DNA of 64,000 nt, taken from contig NZ_JAAGOH010000009.1 in the NCBI RefSeq assembly GCF_010499455.1, positions 62,001-126,000 on the forward strand, given 5' to 3'. The translations under genes were made by a program, and so were the position numbers. Under the pieces are notes generated by a model, which saw nothing but the letters and a program-made list of their open reading frames with translations, had not been told where the DNA came from and ran no database searches. This DNA comes from Ideonella livida. Its GTDB lineage: Bacteria > Pseudomonadota > Gammaproteobacteria > Burkholderiales > Burkholderiaceae_C. Below are positions 28,431-39,507 of this stretch, in pieces (the first letter of the stretch is position 1; each line of letters starts with the position of its first letter).

Positions 28431-29905
28431 ACCGTGAAATGCTGATGTTGGTGGACGCGATCTCCCGTGAGAAGAACGTGGATCGCGAGGTGGTCTTCGG
28501 CGCCGTCGAGGCGGCGCTGGCGCAGGCCACCAAGAAGCTGCATGGCGGCGAAGTGGACATCCGTGTGGCGGTCAACCGTGACACTGGCGAGTACGAGACG
28601 TTCCGGCGTTGGCATGTGGTGCCCGATGAGGCGGGTCTGCAGATCCCTGACGCCGAGATCCTGCTGTTTGAAGCTCGCGAGCAGATTCCGGACATCGAGG
28701 TGGAAGACCACATCGAGGAGCCCGTCGAGTCTGTGCCCATCGGTCGCATCGGTGCCCAGGCCGCCAAGCAGGTCATCCTGCAGAAGATCCGTGATGCTGA
28801 GCGCGAGCAGTTGCTCAATGACTTCCTGTCCCGCGGTGAGCGCATCATGGTGGGTACGGTCAAGCGTCTGGACAAGGGCGATATCGTCGTTGAGTCCGGG
28901 CGCATCGAAGGTCGGCTCAAGCGTGGCGAGATGATTCCCAAGGAGAACCTGCGCACGGGTGACCGTGTGCGGGCCTTCATCACGGGCGTCGACAGTGCCG
29001 CCCGCGGTCCCCAGATCATGCTCTCGCGTTCTGCTCCCGGCTTCATGGTCGAGCTGTTTGCGCAGGAAGTGCCGGAGATCGAGCAAGGCCTGCTGGAGAT
29101 CAAGAGCTGCGCCCGTGATGCGGGCAGCCGCGCCAAGATCGCCGTGGTCTCGCACGACAAGCGCGTGGATCCGATCGGCACCTGCGTGGGTGTGCGCGGG
29201 TCGCGTGTGACCGCGGTGACCAACGAGTTGGCGGGTGAGCGTGTGGACATCGTGCTGTGGTCCGAGGACCCGGCACAGTTCGTCATCGGTGCCTTGGCCC
29301 CTGCCAATGTGCAGTCCATCGTGGTCGACGAGGAGAAGCACGCGATGGACGTGGTGGTGGATGAGGAGAACCTTGCCATCGCCATCGGCCGCGGCGGTCA
29401 GAACGTGCGTTTGGCGTCAGAGCTGACCGGTTGGCGCATCAACATCATGACCGCTGAGGAGTCGGCGGCCAAGCAGGCGCAGGAAAGCGATGTGGTCCGC
29501 AAGCTCTTCGTCGAGAAGCTCGACGTGGACGAGGAAGTGGCCGAGATCCTGATCGCCGAAGGCTTCACCAGCTTGGAAGAGGTGGCCTACGTGCCGCTTC
29601 AGGAGATGCTGGAGATCGAGGGCTTCGACGAGGACACCGTGTCGGAGCTGCGCACCCGCGCCAAGGACGCCCTCCTGACCATGGAGATCGCCCGAGAAGA
29701 GAAGGTCGAGGAGGTCTCCCAGGACCTGCGCGACCTGGAAGGCCTGAACTCAGACCTGATCGCACGCTTGGCCGATGGCGGCGTGCACACCCGTGACGAC
29801 CTGGCCGATCTGGCCGTCGATGAGCTCGTCGAGATGGCCGGCCTGGATGAGGCCGGCGCCAAGGCGCTGATCATGAAAGCGCGTGAACACTGGTTCACCG
29901 CCTGA
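28427..29905 (+). CDS. nusA: Transcription termination/antitermination factor NusA
   Basis: NusA binds RNA polymerase and nascent RNA to control pausing, termination and antitermination. The 492-residue protein has the N-terminal polymerase-binding domain (residues 1-130), an S1 domain (about 135-200), tandem KH domains (about 230-345, including [19 protein letters not shown] and [18 protein letters not shown]), and two C-terminal acidic repeats typical of proteobacterial NusA. It overlaps rimP by 4 nt and infB follows after 50 nt. Confidence 0.97.
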   Translation: MNREMLMLVDAISREKNVDREVVFGAVEAALAQATKKLHGGEVDIRVAVNRDTGEYETFRRWHVVPDEAGLQIPDAEILLFEAREQIPDIEVEDHIEEPVESVPIGRIGAQAAKQVILQKIRDAEREQLLNDFLSRGERIMVGTVKRLDKGDIVVESGRIEGRLKRGEMIPKENLRTGDRVRAFITGVDSAARGPQIMLSRSAPGFMVELFAQEVPEIEQGLLEIKSCARDAGSRAKIAVVSHDKRVDPIGTCVGVRGSRVTAVTNELAGERVDIVLWSEDPAQFVIGALAPANVQSIVVDEEKHAMDVVVDEENLAIAIGRGGQNVRLASELTGWRINIMTAEESAAKQAQESDVVRKLFVEKLDVDEEVAEILIAEGFTSLEEVAYVPLQEMLEIEGFDEDTVSELRTRAKDALLTMEIAREEKVEEVSQDLRDLEGLNSDLIARLADGGVHTRDDLADLAVDELVEMAGLDEAGAKALIMKAREHWFTA

Positions 29906-29955
29906 GGTCTGCACAGCGCAACGAGCACACGGATACGGAATCGAGGAAACCCACC

Positions 29956-32900
29956 ATGGCAGTGACCACCGTCGCACAATTTGCCGCCGAGCTTCAACGC
30001 CCGGCGACGGCGCTGCTCGAGCAGCTCCAGGCCGCGGGCGTCGTCAAGCAGTCGGCCAACGACGTGCTGACCGAAACGGACAAGGAGCGTCTGCTGGAGT
30101 ACCTGCGTCATTCGCACGGTACTTCTGGCGCAGACCGCAAGAAGATCACCCTGACCCGCAAGTCGACCAGCGAGATCAAGCAGGCCGACGCCAGCGGCAA
30201 GGCCCGCACCATCCAAGTCGAGGTCCGCAAGAAGCGCGTCTTCGTCAAGCGTGATGATGTGGCGGGCGGCAGCGCGCCTGAGGATGAGGCCGCGGTGCGT
30301 GAGGCCGAGTTGGCCCGCCGCGCCGAGGAGGCCCGTCAGCAGGCCGAGGCGATCCGCCTGCAGGAAGAGGAGCTGGCCGAGAAGCGTCGCCAGCGCGAAG
30401 AACAGGAACGTCGCGAGCGTGAAGCCGCCGAGCGTGCCGCTGCCGAGCGTGCGGCCGCCGAGCAGGCGGCACGTGAGGCCGAGGAGCGTGCCCGCGCTGA
30501 GCGTGAGGCCGCCGAGGCCGCTGCACGTGCGGCGGCCCAGGCCGCAGCCCAAGCTGCGGCTGCGCAACAGGCCAAGGCCCAGGCGGCCCCCGCCCCCGCC
30601 CCCGCCTCCGCTCCCGCCCCCGTGGCGGCTGCGCCCACCCCGGTGGCTGCCCCCGCGGCTGCTCGTCCCGGCGCGCCGGTGGCGGCGGCTGTACCCGCAC
30701 CGGCATCTGCACCGGCCGGCCTCAAGGGCACGGCGCCCGACGTGGGCAAGCCGGGCATCCGTGTGGTCAAGGCGGTGGACGCCGAGGCGGAAGAGAAGCG
30801 CGCGGCCGACCTCGCCCGTCGCCGTCAGGCCGCCGAGGCCGAGGCGGCTGCCATCCGCGACATGATGGCCCGCAAGGCCAAGGTCATGGTGGCCAAGAAG
30901 CCTGAGGAGCCCAAGCCGGCGGAGACGCCCAAGGAAGGCATCAAGGGCACCATCCACAAGTCGGCCAAGCCGGCCACGCCGGGCGCCGCAGCGCCGGCAC
31001 CGGCGGCGGCAGGCGCTGCCGCCAAGCCGGGCGACAAGAAATCGGTCAAGTCCGAGAAGTTGTCGTCCAGCTGGGCCGACGAATCCAAGAAGAAGGGCGT
31101 CCCGGCCAAGGGTCGCACCGACGGTCCGACGGGTTCCCGCCCCGGCTGGCGCGCGCCTCGCGGTGGCCGCCGGGATGAGCGTGGCGGCGGTGGTGGCAAC
31201 TTCCAGCAGCCGGCTGAGTTCATCCAGCAGGAAGTGCACGTGCCCGAAACCATCTCGGTGGCCGACCTGGCCCACAAGATGTCGGTCAAGGCCTCCGAGG
31301 TGATCAAGCAGCTGATGAAGCTGGGCCAGATGGTCACCATCAACCAGCAGCTGGACCAAGAGACCGCGATGATCGTGGTCGAGGAGATGGGCCACAAGGC
31401 GCTGGCGGCCAAGCTGGACGACCCGGAAGCCTTCTCCGAGGAGGAGCAGGCCGCTGCCACCGGCGACGCGCTGCCGCGCGCCCCGGTGGTGACCGTGATG
31501 GGTCACGTCGACCACGGCAAGACCTCACTGCTGGACTACATCCGCCGCAGCCGTGTGGCCGCAGGCGAAGCCGGCGGTATCACGCAGCACATCGGCGCCT
31601 ACCACGTGGAAACCCCGCGCGGCATGATCACCTTCCTGGATACCCCGGGTCACGCAGCCTTCACGGCGATGCGTGCCCGCGGCGCCAAGGCCACGGACAT
31701 TGTCATCCTGGTGGTGGCGGCGGACGACGGTGTGATGCCCCAGACCAAGGAAGCCATCAGCCACGCCAAGGCGGCGGGTGTGCCGATCGTGGTCGCCATG
31801 ACCAAGATCGACAAGCCTGAAGCCAACCCTGAGCGCGTCAAGAGCGAGCTGGTGGCCGAGCAGGTGGTGCCCGAGGAGTTCGGCGGTGAGTCTCCGTTCA
31901 TCGGCGTGTCTTCCAAGACTGGCAAGGGCATCGACGAGCTGCTCGAGAACGTGCTGCTGCAGGCCGAGGTGCTGGAGCTGAAGGCGCCGACCGACGCCGC
32001 CGCCAAGGGCATCGTGATCGAAGCCCGCCTGGACAAGGGCCGCGGCCCGGTGGCTTCGGTGCTGATCCAGTCTGGCACGCTCAAGCGTGGCGATGTGGTG
32101 CTGGCAGGCTCCAGCTTTGGCCGCGTGCGTGCCATGCTGGACGAAGACGGCGTGAACGTGGCCGAGGCAGGTCCCTCCATTCCAGTGGAGATCCAGGGCC
32201 TGAGCGATGTGCCGCAGGCGGGTGATGAGTTCATGGTGCTGGGCGACGAGCGCCGGGCCCGTGAGATCGCCACCTTCCGCCAGGGCAAGTACCGCGAAGT
32301 CACGCTGAACCGCCGCCAGGCCGCCAAGCTCGAGAACGTGTTCGAGAGCATGGGCCAGGGCACTGCCGCCCAGCTGCTGCCCTTGATCATCAAGGCCGAC
32401 GTGCAGGGTTCGCAGGAAGCGCTGGGCGCCTCGCTGCTCAAGCTGTCGACCGACGAGGTCAAGGTGCAAGTGGTGCACGCGGCGGTGGGTGGCATCAGCG
32501 AGTCCGACGTCAACTTGGCGATCGCCTCCAAGGCCATCATCATCGGTTTCAACACCCGTGCCGACGCACAGGCTCGCAAGCTGGCCGAACACTCGGGTGT
32601 GGACATCCGCTACTACAACATCATCTACGACGCTGTGGATGAGGTGAAGGCAGCGATGGCCGGCATGTTGGCGCCGGAGCAGAAGGAAGAAGTCATCGGC
32701 ATGGCCGAGATCCGACAGGTCTTTGTGGCCTCGAAGATCGGCACCGTGGCCGGTTGCATGATCACCGACGGCATGGTGACCCGCAACGCCCGCTTCCGCC
32801 TGCTGCGCGACAACGTGGTGATCTACACCGGCGAGTTGGAGTCGCTCAAGCGCTTGAAGGACGATGTCCGCGAAGTCAAGGAAGGCTTCGAGTGCGGTAT

Positions 32901-32982
32901 CAAGCTCAAGAACTACAACGACATCACTGAAGGCGATCAGCTGGAGTTCTTCGAGATCAAGGAAGTGGCCCGCACGCTGTGA
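29956..32982 (+). CDS. infB: Translation initiation factor IF-2
   Basis: IF-2 is the GTPase that brings initiator tRNA to the ribosome. The 1008-residue protein has an N-terminal IF2-type helical domain ([19 protein letters not shown]), then about 400 residues of Glu/Arg/Ala-rich coiled coil and Ala/Pro linker. The G domain starts near residue 516: [17 protein letters not shown] (P loop), [10 protein letters not shown], and MTKIDKP, a TKID variant of NKxD as in many proteobacteria. The C1/C2 domains follow. It is longer than E. coli IF-2 because of the linker. In-frame internal ATGs could give shorter isoforms, as in E. coli, but I cannot place one. Confidence 0.97.
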   Translation: MAVTTVAQFAAELQRPATALLEQLQAAGVVKQSANDVLTETDKERLLEYLRHSHGTSGADRKKITLTRKSTSEIKQADASGKARTIQVEVRKKRVFVKRDDVAGGSAPEDEAAVREAELARRAEEARQQAEAIRLQEEELAEKRRQREEQERREREAAERAAAERAAAEQAAREAEERARAEREAAEAAARAAAQAAAQAAAAQQAKAQAAPAPAPASAPAPVAAAPTPVAAPAAARPGAPVAAAVPAPASAPAGLKGTAPDVGKPGIRVVKAVDAEAEEKRAADLARRRQAAEAEAAAIRDMMARKAKVMVAKKPEEPKPAETPKEGIKGTIHKSAKPATPGAAAPAPAAAGAAAKPGDKKSVKSEKLSSSWADESKKKGVPAKGRTDGPTGSRPGWRAPRGGRRDERGGGGGNFQQPAEFIQQEVHVPETISVADLAHKMSVKASEVIKQLMKLGQMVTINQQLDQETAMIVVEEMGHKALAAKLDDPEAFSEEEQAAATGDALPRAPVVTVMGHVDHGKTSLLDYIRRSRVAAGEAGGITQHIGAYHVETPRGMITFLDTPGHAAFTAMRARGAKATDIVILVVAADDGVMPQTKEAISHAKAAGVPIVVAMTKIDKPEANPERVKSELVAEQVVPEEFGGESPFIGVSSKTGKGIDELLENVLLQAEVLELKAPTDAAAKGIVIEARLDKGRGPVASVLIQSGTLKRGDVVLAGSSFGRVRAMLDEDGVNVAEAGPSIPVEIQGLSDVPQAGDEFMVLGDERRAREIATFRQGKYREVTLNRRQAAKLENVFESMGQGTAAQLLPLIIKADVQGSQEALGASLLKLSTDEVKVQVVHAAVGGISESDVNLAIASKAIIIGFNTRADAQARKLAEHSGVDIRYYNIIYDAVDEVKAAMAGMLAPEQKEEVIGMAEIRQVFVASKIGTVAGCMITDGMVTRNARFRLLRDNVVIYTGELESLKRLKDDVREVKEGFECGIKLKNYNDITEGDQLEFFEIKEVARTL

Positions 32983-33019
32983 TGCCTCCCGGGCCTGCGG
33001 GCCCGGCACACGCCTGCAA

Positions 33020-33043
33020 CCCCGCCGCGACCGGCGGGGTTTT
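33020..33043 (+). terminator. Weak intrinsic terminator between infB and rbfA
   Basis: CCCCGCC (33020-33026) pairs with GGCGGGG (33033-33039), followed by four Ts. It lies 37 nt after infB and 32 nt before rbfA, so it may reduce rather than stop expression of the downstream genes. Confidence 0.6.
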
Positions 33044-33075
33044 CACTTGCTGGACGCCCAGCCAAGGAATCATCC

Positions 33076-33438
33076 ATGCGACACAAACGCAGCATCCCCA
33101 ACCGCAGCTTCCGGGTGGCCGACCAGATCCAGCGGGATGTGGCCGAGCTCATCCGTGAGCTCAAGGATCCGCGCATCGGCATGGTCACCATCAGTGGCGT
33201 GGAGGTCACGCCTGACTATGCCCACGCCACCGTCCACTTCACCCTGCTGGTGGGCGATGTGGAGGCCACCGAGGCCGCCCTCAACGAAGCTGCTGGCTTC
33301 GTGCGCAACGGGCTGTTCAAGCGGTTGGCCATCCACACCGTGCCTACCCTGCATTTCCGCTTTGACCGCAGCACTTCGCGTGCGGCCGATTTGAACGCCC
33401 TGATCCTGCAGGCCAACGCCACCCGCGCCAAGGAATGA
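33076..33438 (+). CDS. rbfA: Ribosome-binding factor A
   Basis: RbfA is a cold-shock-linked factor for 30S maturation that binds near 16S rRNA helix 1. The 120-residue KH-fold protein begins [18 protein letters not shown] and has [21 protein letters not shown] and [12 protein letters not shown], all typical. AAGGAATC precedes the ATG. The stop overlaps the truB start in ATGA. Confidence 0.95.
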   Translation: MRHKRSIPNRSFRVADQIQRDVAELIRELKDPRIGMVTISGVEVTPDYAHATVHFTLLVGDVEATEAALNEAAGFVRNGLFKRLAIHTVPTLHFRFDRSTSRAADLNALILQANATRAKE

Positions 33439-34430
33439 GTTCTCCCGCCATCGCTCCCGACGACACCCTGGCTGCGCCTGAGGCGCGGCCAGCCGGTCCC
33501 CGTCCGCGCGTGCCGCGCCGCCCCGTGCACGGCGTGCTGCTGCTGGACAAGCCGCTGGGTCTTTCCAGCAACGACGCGCTGCAGAAGGTCAAGCGCCTGT
33601 TCCGTGCCGAGAAGGCCGGCCACACCGGCACGCTCGACCCCCTGGCCACCGGGCTGCTGCCCATCTGCTTTGGTGCAGCCACCAAGTTCTCGCAGGCGAG
33701 CTTGGAGGCGGACAAGGGCTACCGTGCCCTGGTGCGTCTGGGCCAGACCCGTGTGGGCGGCGATGGCGAGGGTGAGATCGTGGCCGAGCGCCCGGTGCAG
33801 GTGAGTCCTGAGGGCTTGCAGGTCGCCGTGGCGCGCTTTGTGGGCGAGATCGACCAGATCCCGCCGATGCAGTCGGCCATCAAGAAGGACGGCAAGGCGC
33901 TGTACGAGTACGCCCGCGCCGGCGTCGAGATCGAGCGCCCGCCGCGCCGCATCACGATTCACCGTCTTGACATCGTGGCCTGGGATCCTGCGCAGCTGTT
34001 GCTCACGCTCGACGTGCGTTGCTCCAAGGGCACCTACGTCCGGACCCTGGCCGAGGACCTCGGCGAGGCGCTGGGCTGTGGCGCCCACCTGGCAGGACTC
34101 GTGCGCACCGGCAGCGGCCGCCTGGACGTGGCCGACGCAGTGAGCCTGGAGGCCCTGGAGGCGATGGACGAGCCCGCACGCGACAAGCTGCTGCGCGGCC
34201 CGGACTGCATGCTAGGCGACTGGCCGACGGTGCTGCTGGACGCCAAGGAGTCCGGCCGCTTCATCACAGGTCTCAAGCGTCGGGTCGCCCTGCCCGATGC
34301 GCCGGCGGTGAGGGTCTATGGCCCGAATCCTGCTGTCTTCCTGGGCAGCGCCAGCATCGCCTCCGGCGAACTGATCCCCGACCGCCTGCTCAGCCCCGAT
34401 GAGGTGCAGGCGCTCATCCTGAATCAATGA
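33435..34430 (+). CDS. truB: tRNA pseudouridine(55) synthase TruB
   Basis: TruB makes pseudouridine 55 in the T loop of tRNAs. The 331-residue protein has the motif-I region [19 protein letters not shown] and the catalytic Asp in [15 protein letters not shown]. It continues with [19 protein letters not shown] and [20 protein letters not shown], and a C-terminal PUA-like part. The first 28 residues are a Pro/Arg-rich extension. It is translationally coupled to rbfA. Confidence 0.95.
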   Translation: MSSPAIAPDDTLAAPEARPAGPRPRVPRRPVHGVLLLDKPLGLSSNDALQKVKRLFRAEKAGHTGTLDPLATGLLPICFGAATKFSQASLEADKGYRALVRLGQTRVGGDGEGEIVAERPVQVSPEGLQVAVARFVGEIDQIPPMQSAIKKDGKALYEYARAGVEIERPPRRITIHRLDIVAWDPAQLLLTLDVRCSKGTYVRTLAEDLGEALGCGAHLAGLVRTGSGRLDVADAVSLEALEAMDEPARDKLLRGPDCMLGDWPTVLLDAKESGRFITGLKRRVALPDAPAVRVYGPNPAVFLGSASIASGELIPDRLLSPDEVQALILNQ

Positions 34431-34455
34431 AACCCGGTCACTCCGGTCTTGTCCC

Positions 34456-36288
<1,833 letters not shown>

Positions 36289-36303
36289 GTCGGGATGACT
36301 GAA

Positions 36304-36324
36304 GGGGCCCGCACGGCGGGCCCC
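36304..36324. terminator. GC-rich hairpin between convergent typA and cheB
   Basis: GGGGCCCGC (36304-36312) pairs perfectly with GCGGGCCCC (36316-36324) around an ACG loop, 15 nt after typA and 18 nt before the cheB stop. No T tract follows on either strand, so it is a candidate rather than a proven bidirectional terminator. Confidence 0.5.
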
Positions 36325-36341
36325 GCGGCTTGGCAGCGTCT

Positions 36342-37466
36342 TCAGGTGCTGCGCGCGGCCCGCATGCCGGGCCGCAGGCTGGACTGGTGCACCAGCCAGC
36401 GGGCGATGTCGCCCAAGGGCACCACATCGTCGGCGCCACCCAGTCGGATGGCTTCCTTGGGCATCCCGAAGACCACGCAGCTGGCCTCGTCCTGTGCGGC
36501 GGTCACCGCGCCGGCCTCATGCATGTCCCGCAGCCCGCGGGCGCCGTCATCGCCCATGCCCGTCATGATGACGCCGATGGCGTTGCGGCCGGCCTGCTGC
36601 GCCACGGACTTGAACAGCACGTCCACCGAGGGTCGATGGTGGTTGATCACCGGCCCGTCGATGACTTCGGCGTGGTACTGGGCGCCGCTGCGCTTGAGCC
36701 GCATGTGCTTGCCGCCCGGGGCGATCAGCACGCGGCCGTGGATCAGGCGGTCGCCGTCACGCGCCTCCAGGATCTCCAGTTCGCACAGTTTGTTGAGCCG
36801 CTCCGCAAAGGACGCGGTGAAGCGTTCAGGCATGTGCTGCACGATCATGATGCCCGGCACTTGGTGACGGGGCAGGGCACGCAGCACCACCTCCAGGGAC
36901 TGCACCCCACCGGTGGACACGCCGATGGCGATCACCCGGTCGGTGGTTTCGGCCATGGCCTGGCCGCCGTTGGGCGGCAAGGGCGAGGCGGGGTTGACCA
37001 GGGGCATGCCGACCCGGGCCACCGGGGGCGCACCCGCCAGTGCCGCGAGGGCGGGCAAGGCCCGCAAGTTGGCGCGTGCGGCGGCCTTGACCGTTTCCAC
37101 CAGGCCGTTGCTGCGGTCCTCCAGAAAGTTCTTGAGCCCCTGGCGGGGCTTGGTCACGAAGGCCACCGCGCCAGCGGCCATGGCCTGCAGCGTGGTCTCG
37201 CAACCCGCCTCGGTCAGGGTGGAACACATCACCACCGGGGTGGGGCGTTCGGCCATCAGCTTGCGCAGGAAGCTGATGCCGTCCATGCGCGGCATTTCCA
37301 CATCCAGCACGATCACATCGGGCTGAAGGCTGGCCAGTTTGGGCCAGGCGAACAGGGGGTCGGGCGCAGTGCCCACCACCTCGATGCCTCCGGCCGTCAG
37401 CAGGTCAGCCAGAAATTTGCGGACGACGGCGGAGTCGTCAATGATCATCGCCTTGATGGCTGCCAT
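36342..37466 (-). CDS. cheB: Chemotaxis protein-glutamate methylesterase CheB
   Basis: CheB removes methyl groups from (and may deamidate) receptor glutamates when phosphorylated by CheA, giving adaptation. The 374-residue protein has a receiver domain with Asp10/Asp11, phosphoacceptor Asp55 ([13 protein letters not shown]) and CSTLTEAG, then a 60-residue linker. The esterase domain carries the catalytic triad Ser184 (IGVSTGGVQ), His211 (IVQHMPERF) and Asp307 ([10 protein letters not shown]). It is the last gene of the minus-strand che operon, after cheD. Confidence 0.96.
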   Translation of the reverse strand: MAAIKAMIIDDSAVVRKFLADLLTAGGIEVVGTAPDPLFAWPKLASLQPDVIVLDVEMPRMDGISFLRKLMAERPTPVVMCSTLTEAGCETTLQAMAAGAVAFVTKPRQGLKNFLEDRSNGLVETVKAAARANLRALPALAALAGAPPVARVGMPLVNPASPLPPNGGQAMAETTDRVIAIGVSTGGVQSLEVVLRALPRHQVPGIMIVQHMPERFTASFAERLNKLCELEILEARDGDRLIHGRVLIAPGGKHMRLKRSGAQYHAEVIDGPVINHHRPSVDVLFKSVAQQAGRNAIGVIMTGMGDDGARGLRDMHEAGAVTAAQDEASCVVFGMPKEAIRLGGADDVVPLGDIARWLVHQSSLRPGMRAARST

Positions 37467-37518
37467 GGGGCATGCCTCCTTGAAGGTAGGGCGTTGAGCG
37501 GTGGTCGCCGGCTCTGCC

Positions 37519-38076
37519 TCAGTGCCGGCGACCCCGCCGCACCTCGACCTGTCCGGTGTCCATGGCCAGGGTCACGGTGCGGGGGATGTGATCGCCGACG
37601 TCCACGCCGTCGAGCTGGAAGCCATGGCGGTCGATGAGCTGCCAGCCCATCTCGATGTTGCGCTCGCCCACATTGAGCTTGACGCCGGCCTGGTCGGGCA
37701 TGGTGTCGGCTCCGCCATAGAGGTGGGCGATGAACTCGCCGGGCCGCAGTTTGAGTTTCTCCAGTTCATGGACCAGCATCGCCACCGCCTCGTTGCCGTA
37801 GCGGCCGTCGTACTCGTTGACGCAGCCTGGTGCCGGCGCGTTGTGCCGCTGGGGCAGCAGGAAGTGGCACATGCCGCCCACCCGGCGCCCGGGGTGCCAC
37901 AGGGTGACGGCCACGCAAGAGCCCAGCAGCGTGCGGATCTGGCTGGGCTGGTGGCCGAAGTACCACTGGCCCGGCATCAGGAACAGATGCTGTCCCGCAT
38001 GCGCATGGGCCTTACCGTGGGGTCGCCCCGGCAGTGACGCGGTGCCCGGCGGCGCCGGCCGCTCAGGTGAGGGCAT
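37519..38076 (-). CDS. cheD: Chemoreceptor glutamine deamidase CheD
   Basis: CheD deamidates receptor glutamines and, in some bacteria, interacts with CheC/CheY-P. The 185-residue form has the catalytic Cys in [13 protein letters not shown] and the catalytic His in [10 protein letters not shown], followed by [20 protein letters not shown]. The C-terminal part has [16 protein letters not shown]. The start is uncertain: ATG 38076 overlaps cheR by 14 nt and fits the family length, while ATG 38154 or 38211 would overlap cheR more. No clear Shine-Dalgarno is seen for any. Confidence 0.87.
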   Translation of the reverse strand: MPSPERPAPPGTASLPGRPHGKAHAHAGQHLFLMPGQWYFGHQPSQIRTLLGSCVAVTLWHPGRRVGGMCHFLLPQRHNAPAPGCVNEYDGRYGNEAVAMLVHELEKLKLRPGEFIAHLYGGADTMPDQAGVKLNVGERNIEMGWQLIDRHGFQLDGVDVGDHIPRTVTLAMDTGQVEVRRGRRH

Positions 38077-38860
38077 AGACCGCGGTGCGGACGGCGCGCA
38101 GCCCGCTGCGGAGGTGGCTGAGCGATTCCGCATGCCCGGTGAAGAGGTAGCCATGGGGTTTGAGCCTCTGGATGACACGTTGGACGATGGCTTCCTTGCC
38201 TGCCGGATCAAAGTAGATCAGCACATTGCGCAGAAAGATCACGTCAAACAGACCGATCTCCGGCAACTTCTCGGTCAGGTTGGCCCCCTGGAAGCTGACC
38301 CGCTGGCGCAGTTCGGACTTGATGAGCAGGTGACCCTCGTACTGGTCCTGCCCGCGCAGGCAGAAGCGCTTGAGGTAGGCCGGCGGCGTGTGCTCGGCGC
38401 GGGACATCGGGTAGAGCCCGCGGCGGGCCTTGTCCACCACCTCGGTGGACAGGTCGGTGCCGACGATCTCCCAGGCGGCAGTGCCCAGCTTGTCGGCCAG
38501 CACCATGGCGATGCTGTAGGCCTCCTCGCCGGTGGAGCTGGCGGCGCTCCAGACCCGGAAGGGCTCCTGGGACGGGCCGCGGCGGGCCAGCACCTGCTCC
38601 AGGAACTCGAAGTGCTTGGGTTCGCGGAAGAAGTAGGTCTCGTTGGTGGTGAGCTTGTCCACCACGCGCACGATGTCCTGCGGGTTGCGCTCGCGCAGCA
38701 GCTGCTCGACGAAATGGTCCAGGCTGGGTGCGCCGGTGTCCTGGGCCAGCTTCTGCAGGCGGCTGGCCACCAGCGGGCGCTTGGCGTCGCTGAGTTCTAT
38801 GCCCGAGATGCTGTGGAACAGGCGGACGACGGCCTTGAAGGAGGGGGTCGACAGGTTCAT
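38063..38860 (-). CDS. cheR: Chemotaxis protein methyltransferase CheR
   Basis: CheR transfers methyl groups from S-adenosylmethionine to receptor glutamates. The 265-residue protein has an N-terminal helical domain with LTTNETYFFREPKHFEFL. The SAM-binding methyltransferase domain has RVWSAASSTGEEAYSIAM, EIVGTDLSTEVVDKA and FLRNVLIYFDPAGK, and ends with YLFTGHAESL. It lies 12 nt after cheW, and its C-terminus overlaps cheD. The beta-subdomain that grips receptor C-terminal pentapeptides is expected in this family. Confidence 0.95.
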   Translation of the reverse strand: MNLSTPSFKAVVRLFHSISGIELSDAKRPLVASRLQKLAQDTGAPSLDHFVEQLLRERNPQDIVRVVDKLTTNETYFFREPKHFEFLEQVLARRGPSQEPFRVWSAASSTGEEAYSIAMVLADKLGTAAWEIVGTDLSTEVVDKARRGLYPMSRAEHTPPAYLKRFCLRGQDQYEGHLLIKSELRQRVSFQGANLTEKLPEIGLFDVIFLRNVLIYFDPAGKEAIVQRVIQRLKPHGYLFTGHAESLSHLRSGLRAVRTAVYALT

Positions 38861-38872
38861 GGCGCAGTCGGC

Positions 38873-39454
38873 TCAGTCCTGCAGTTCCACGGCGATCATC
38901 CGGGCCAGCTCCTCGCTGTCCAGCGACTGGCCCAGGTCCACGATGGTCACGAACTGGCCCCGCGCCCGCGTGATCCCCGCGATGAAGCGTGGCGCGATGC
39001 GGGTGCCCAAGGCGGGCGGCGGCTCGATGAGCGCCTCCGGCGTCTCCAGCACTTCATGCACCGCGTCCACCAGCACGCCCAGCACCTGGGCATCGGCGCG
39101 GTTACCGCCCTCATCGCCCGGCGGCTGCGGCACCTCCACCACCACCACGGCAGTGCGCCGGGCCAGCGGGGTGTTGGGCAGTCCCAGGCGGGCGGCCAGG
39201 TCGATCACCGGCACCACTGCCCCGCGCAGGTTCATCACCCCCCGCACGAAGGACGGCATCATTGGCATGGCGGTGGTGGGTGGCACCTCCAGGATCTCGC
39301 GCACCAAATCGATGGGCACGGCGTAAGACACCTCGCCCAGGGCAAAGCGCAGGAACTGGCGCAGGCCGGCGGCACCTGTGTCGGCATTGCCGGGCAGGGG
39401 CGCCAGGGCACCGTGCGGTGGGGCATGGGGGGCCGAGCTGGCATGCAGGCTCAT
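38873..39454 (-). CDS. cheW: Chemotaxis coupling protein CheW
   Basis: CheW links CheA to receptors in the signalling array. The 193-residue protein has a 30-residue Ala/Pro-rich N-terminus, then the CheW SH3-like fold: FLRFALGEVSYAVPIDLVREIL, MPSFVRGVMNLRGAVVPVIDLAARLGL, and AVHEVLE. It lies between the Aer-like receptor gene and cheR, in one direction with both. Confidence 0.94.
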   Translation of the reverse strand: MSLHASSAPHAPPHGALAPLPGNADTGAAGLRQFLRFALGEVSYAVPIDLVREILEVPPTTAMPMMPSFVRGVMNLRGAVVPVIDLAARLGLPNTPLARRTAVVVVEVPQPPGDEGGNRADAQVLGVLVDAVHEVLETPEALIEPPPALGTRIAPRFIAGITRARGQFVTIVDLGQSLDSEELARMIAVELQD

Positions 39455-39507
39455 GGCGTGCTCCTGTCAGGGCGGGACCGTGGGTTGAAGCGTGGGGACA
39501 TGGCGGT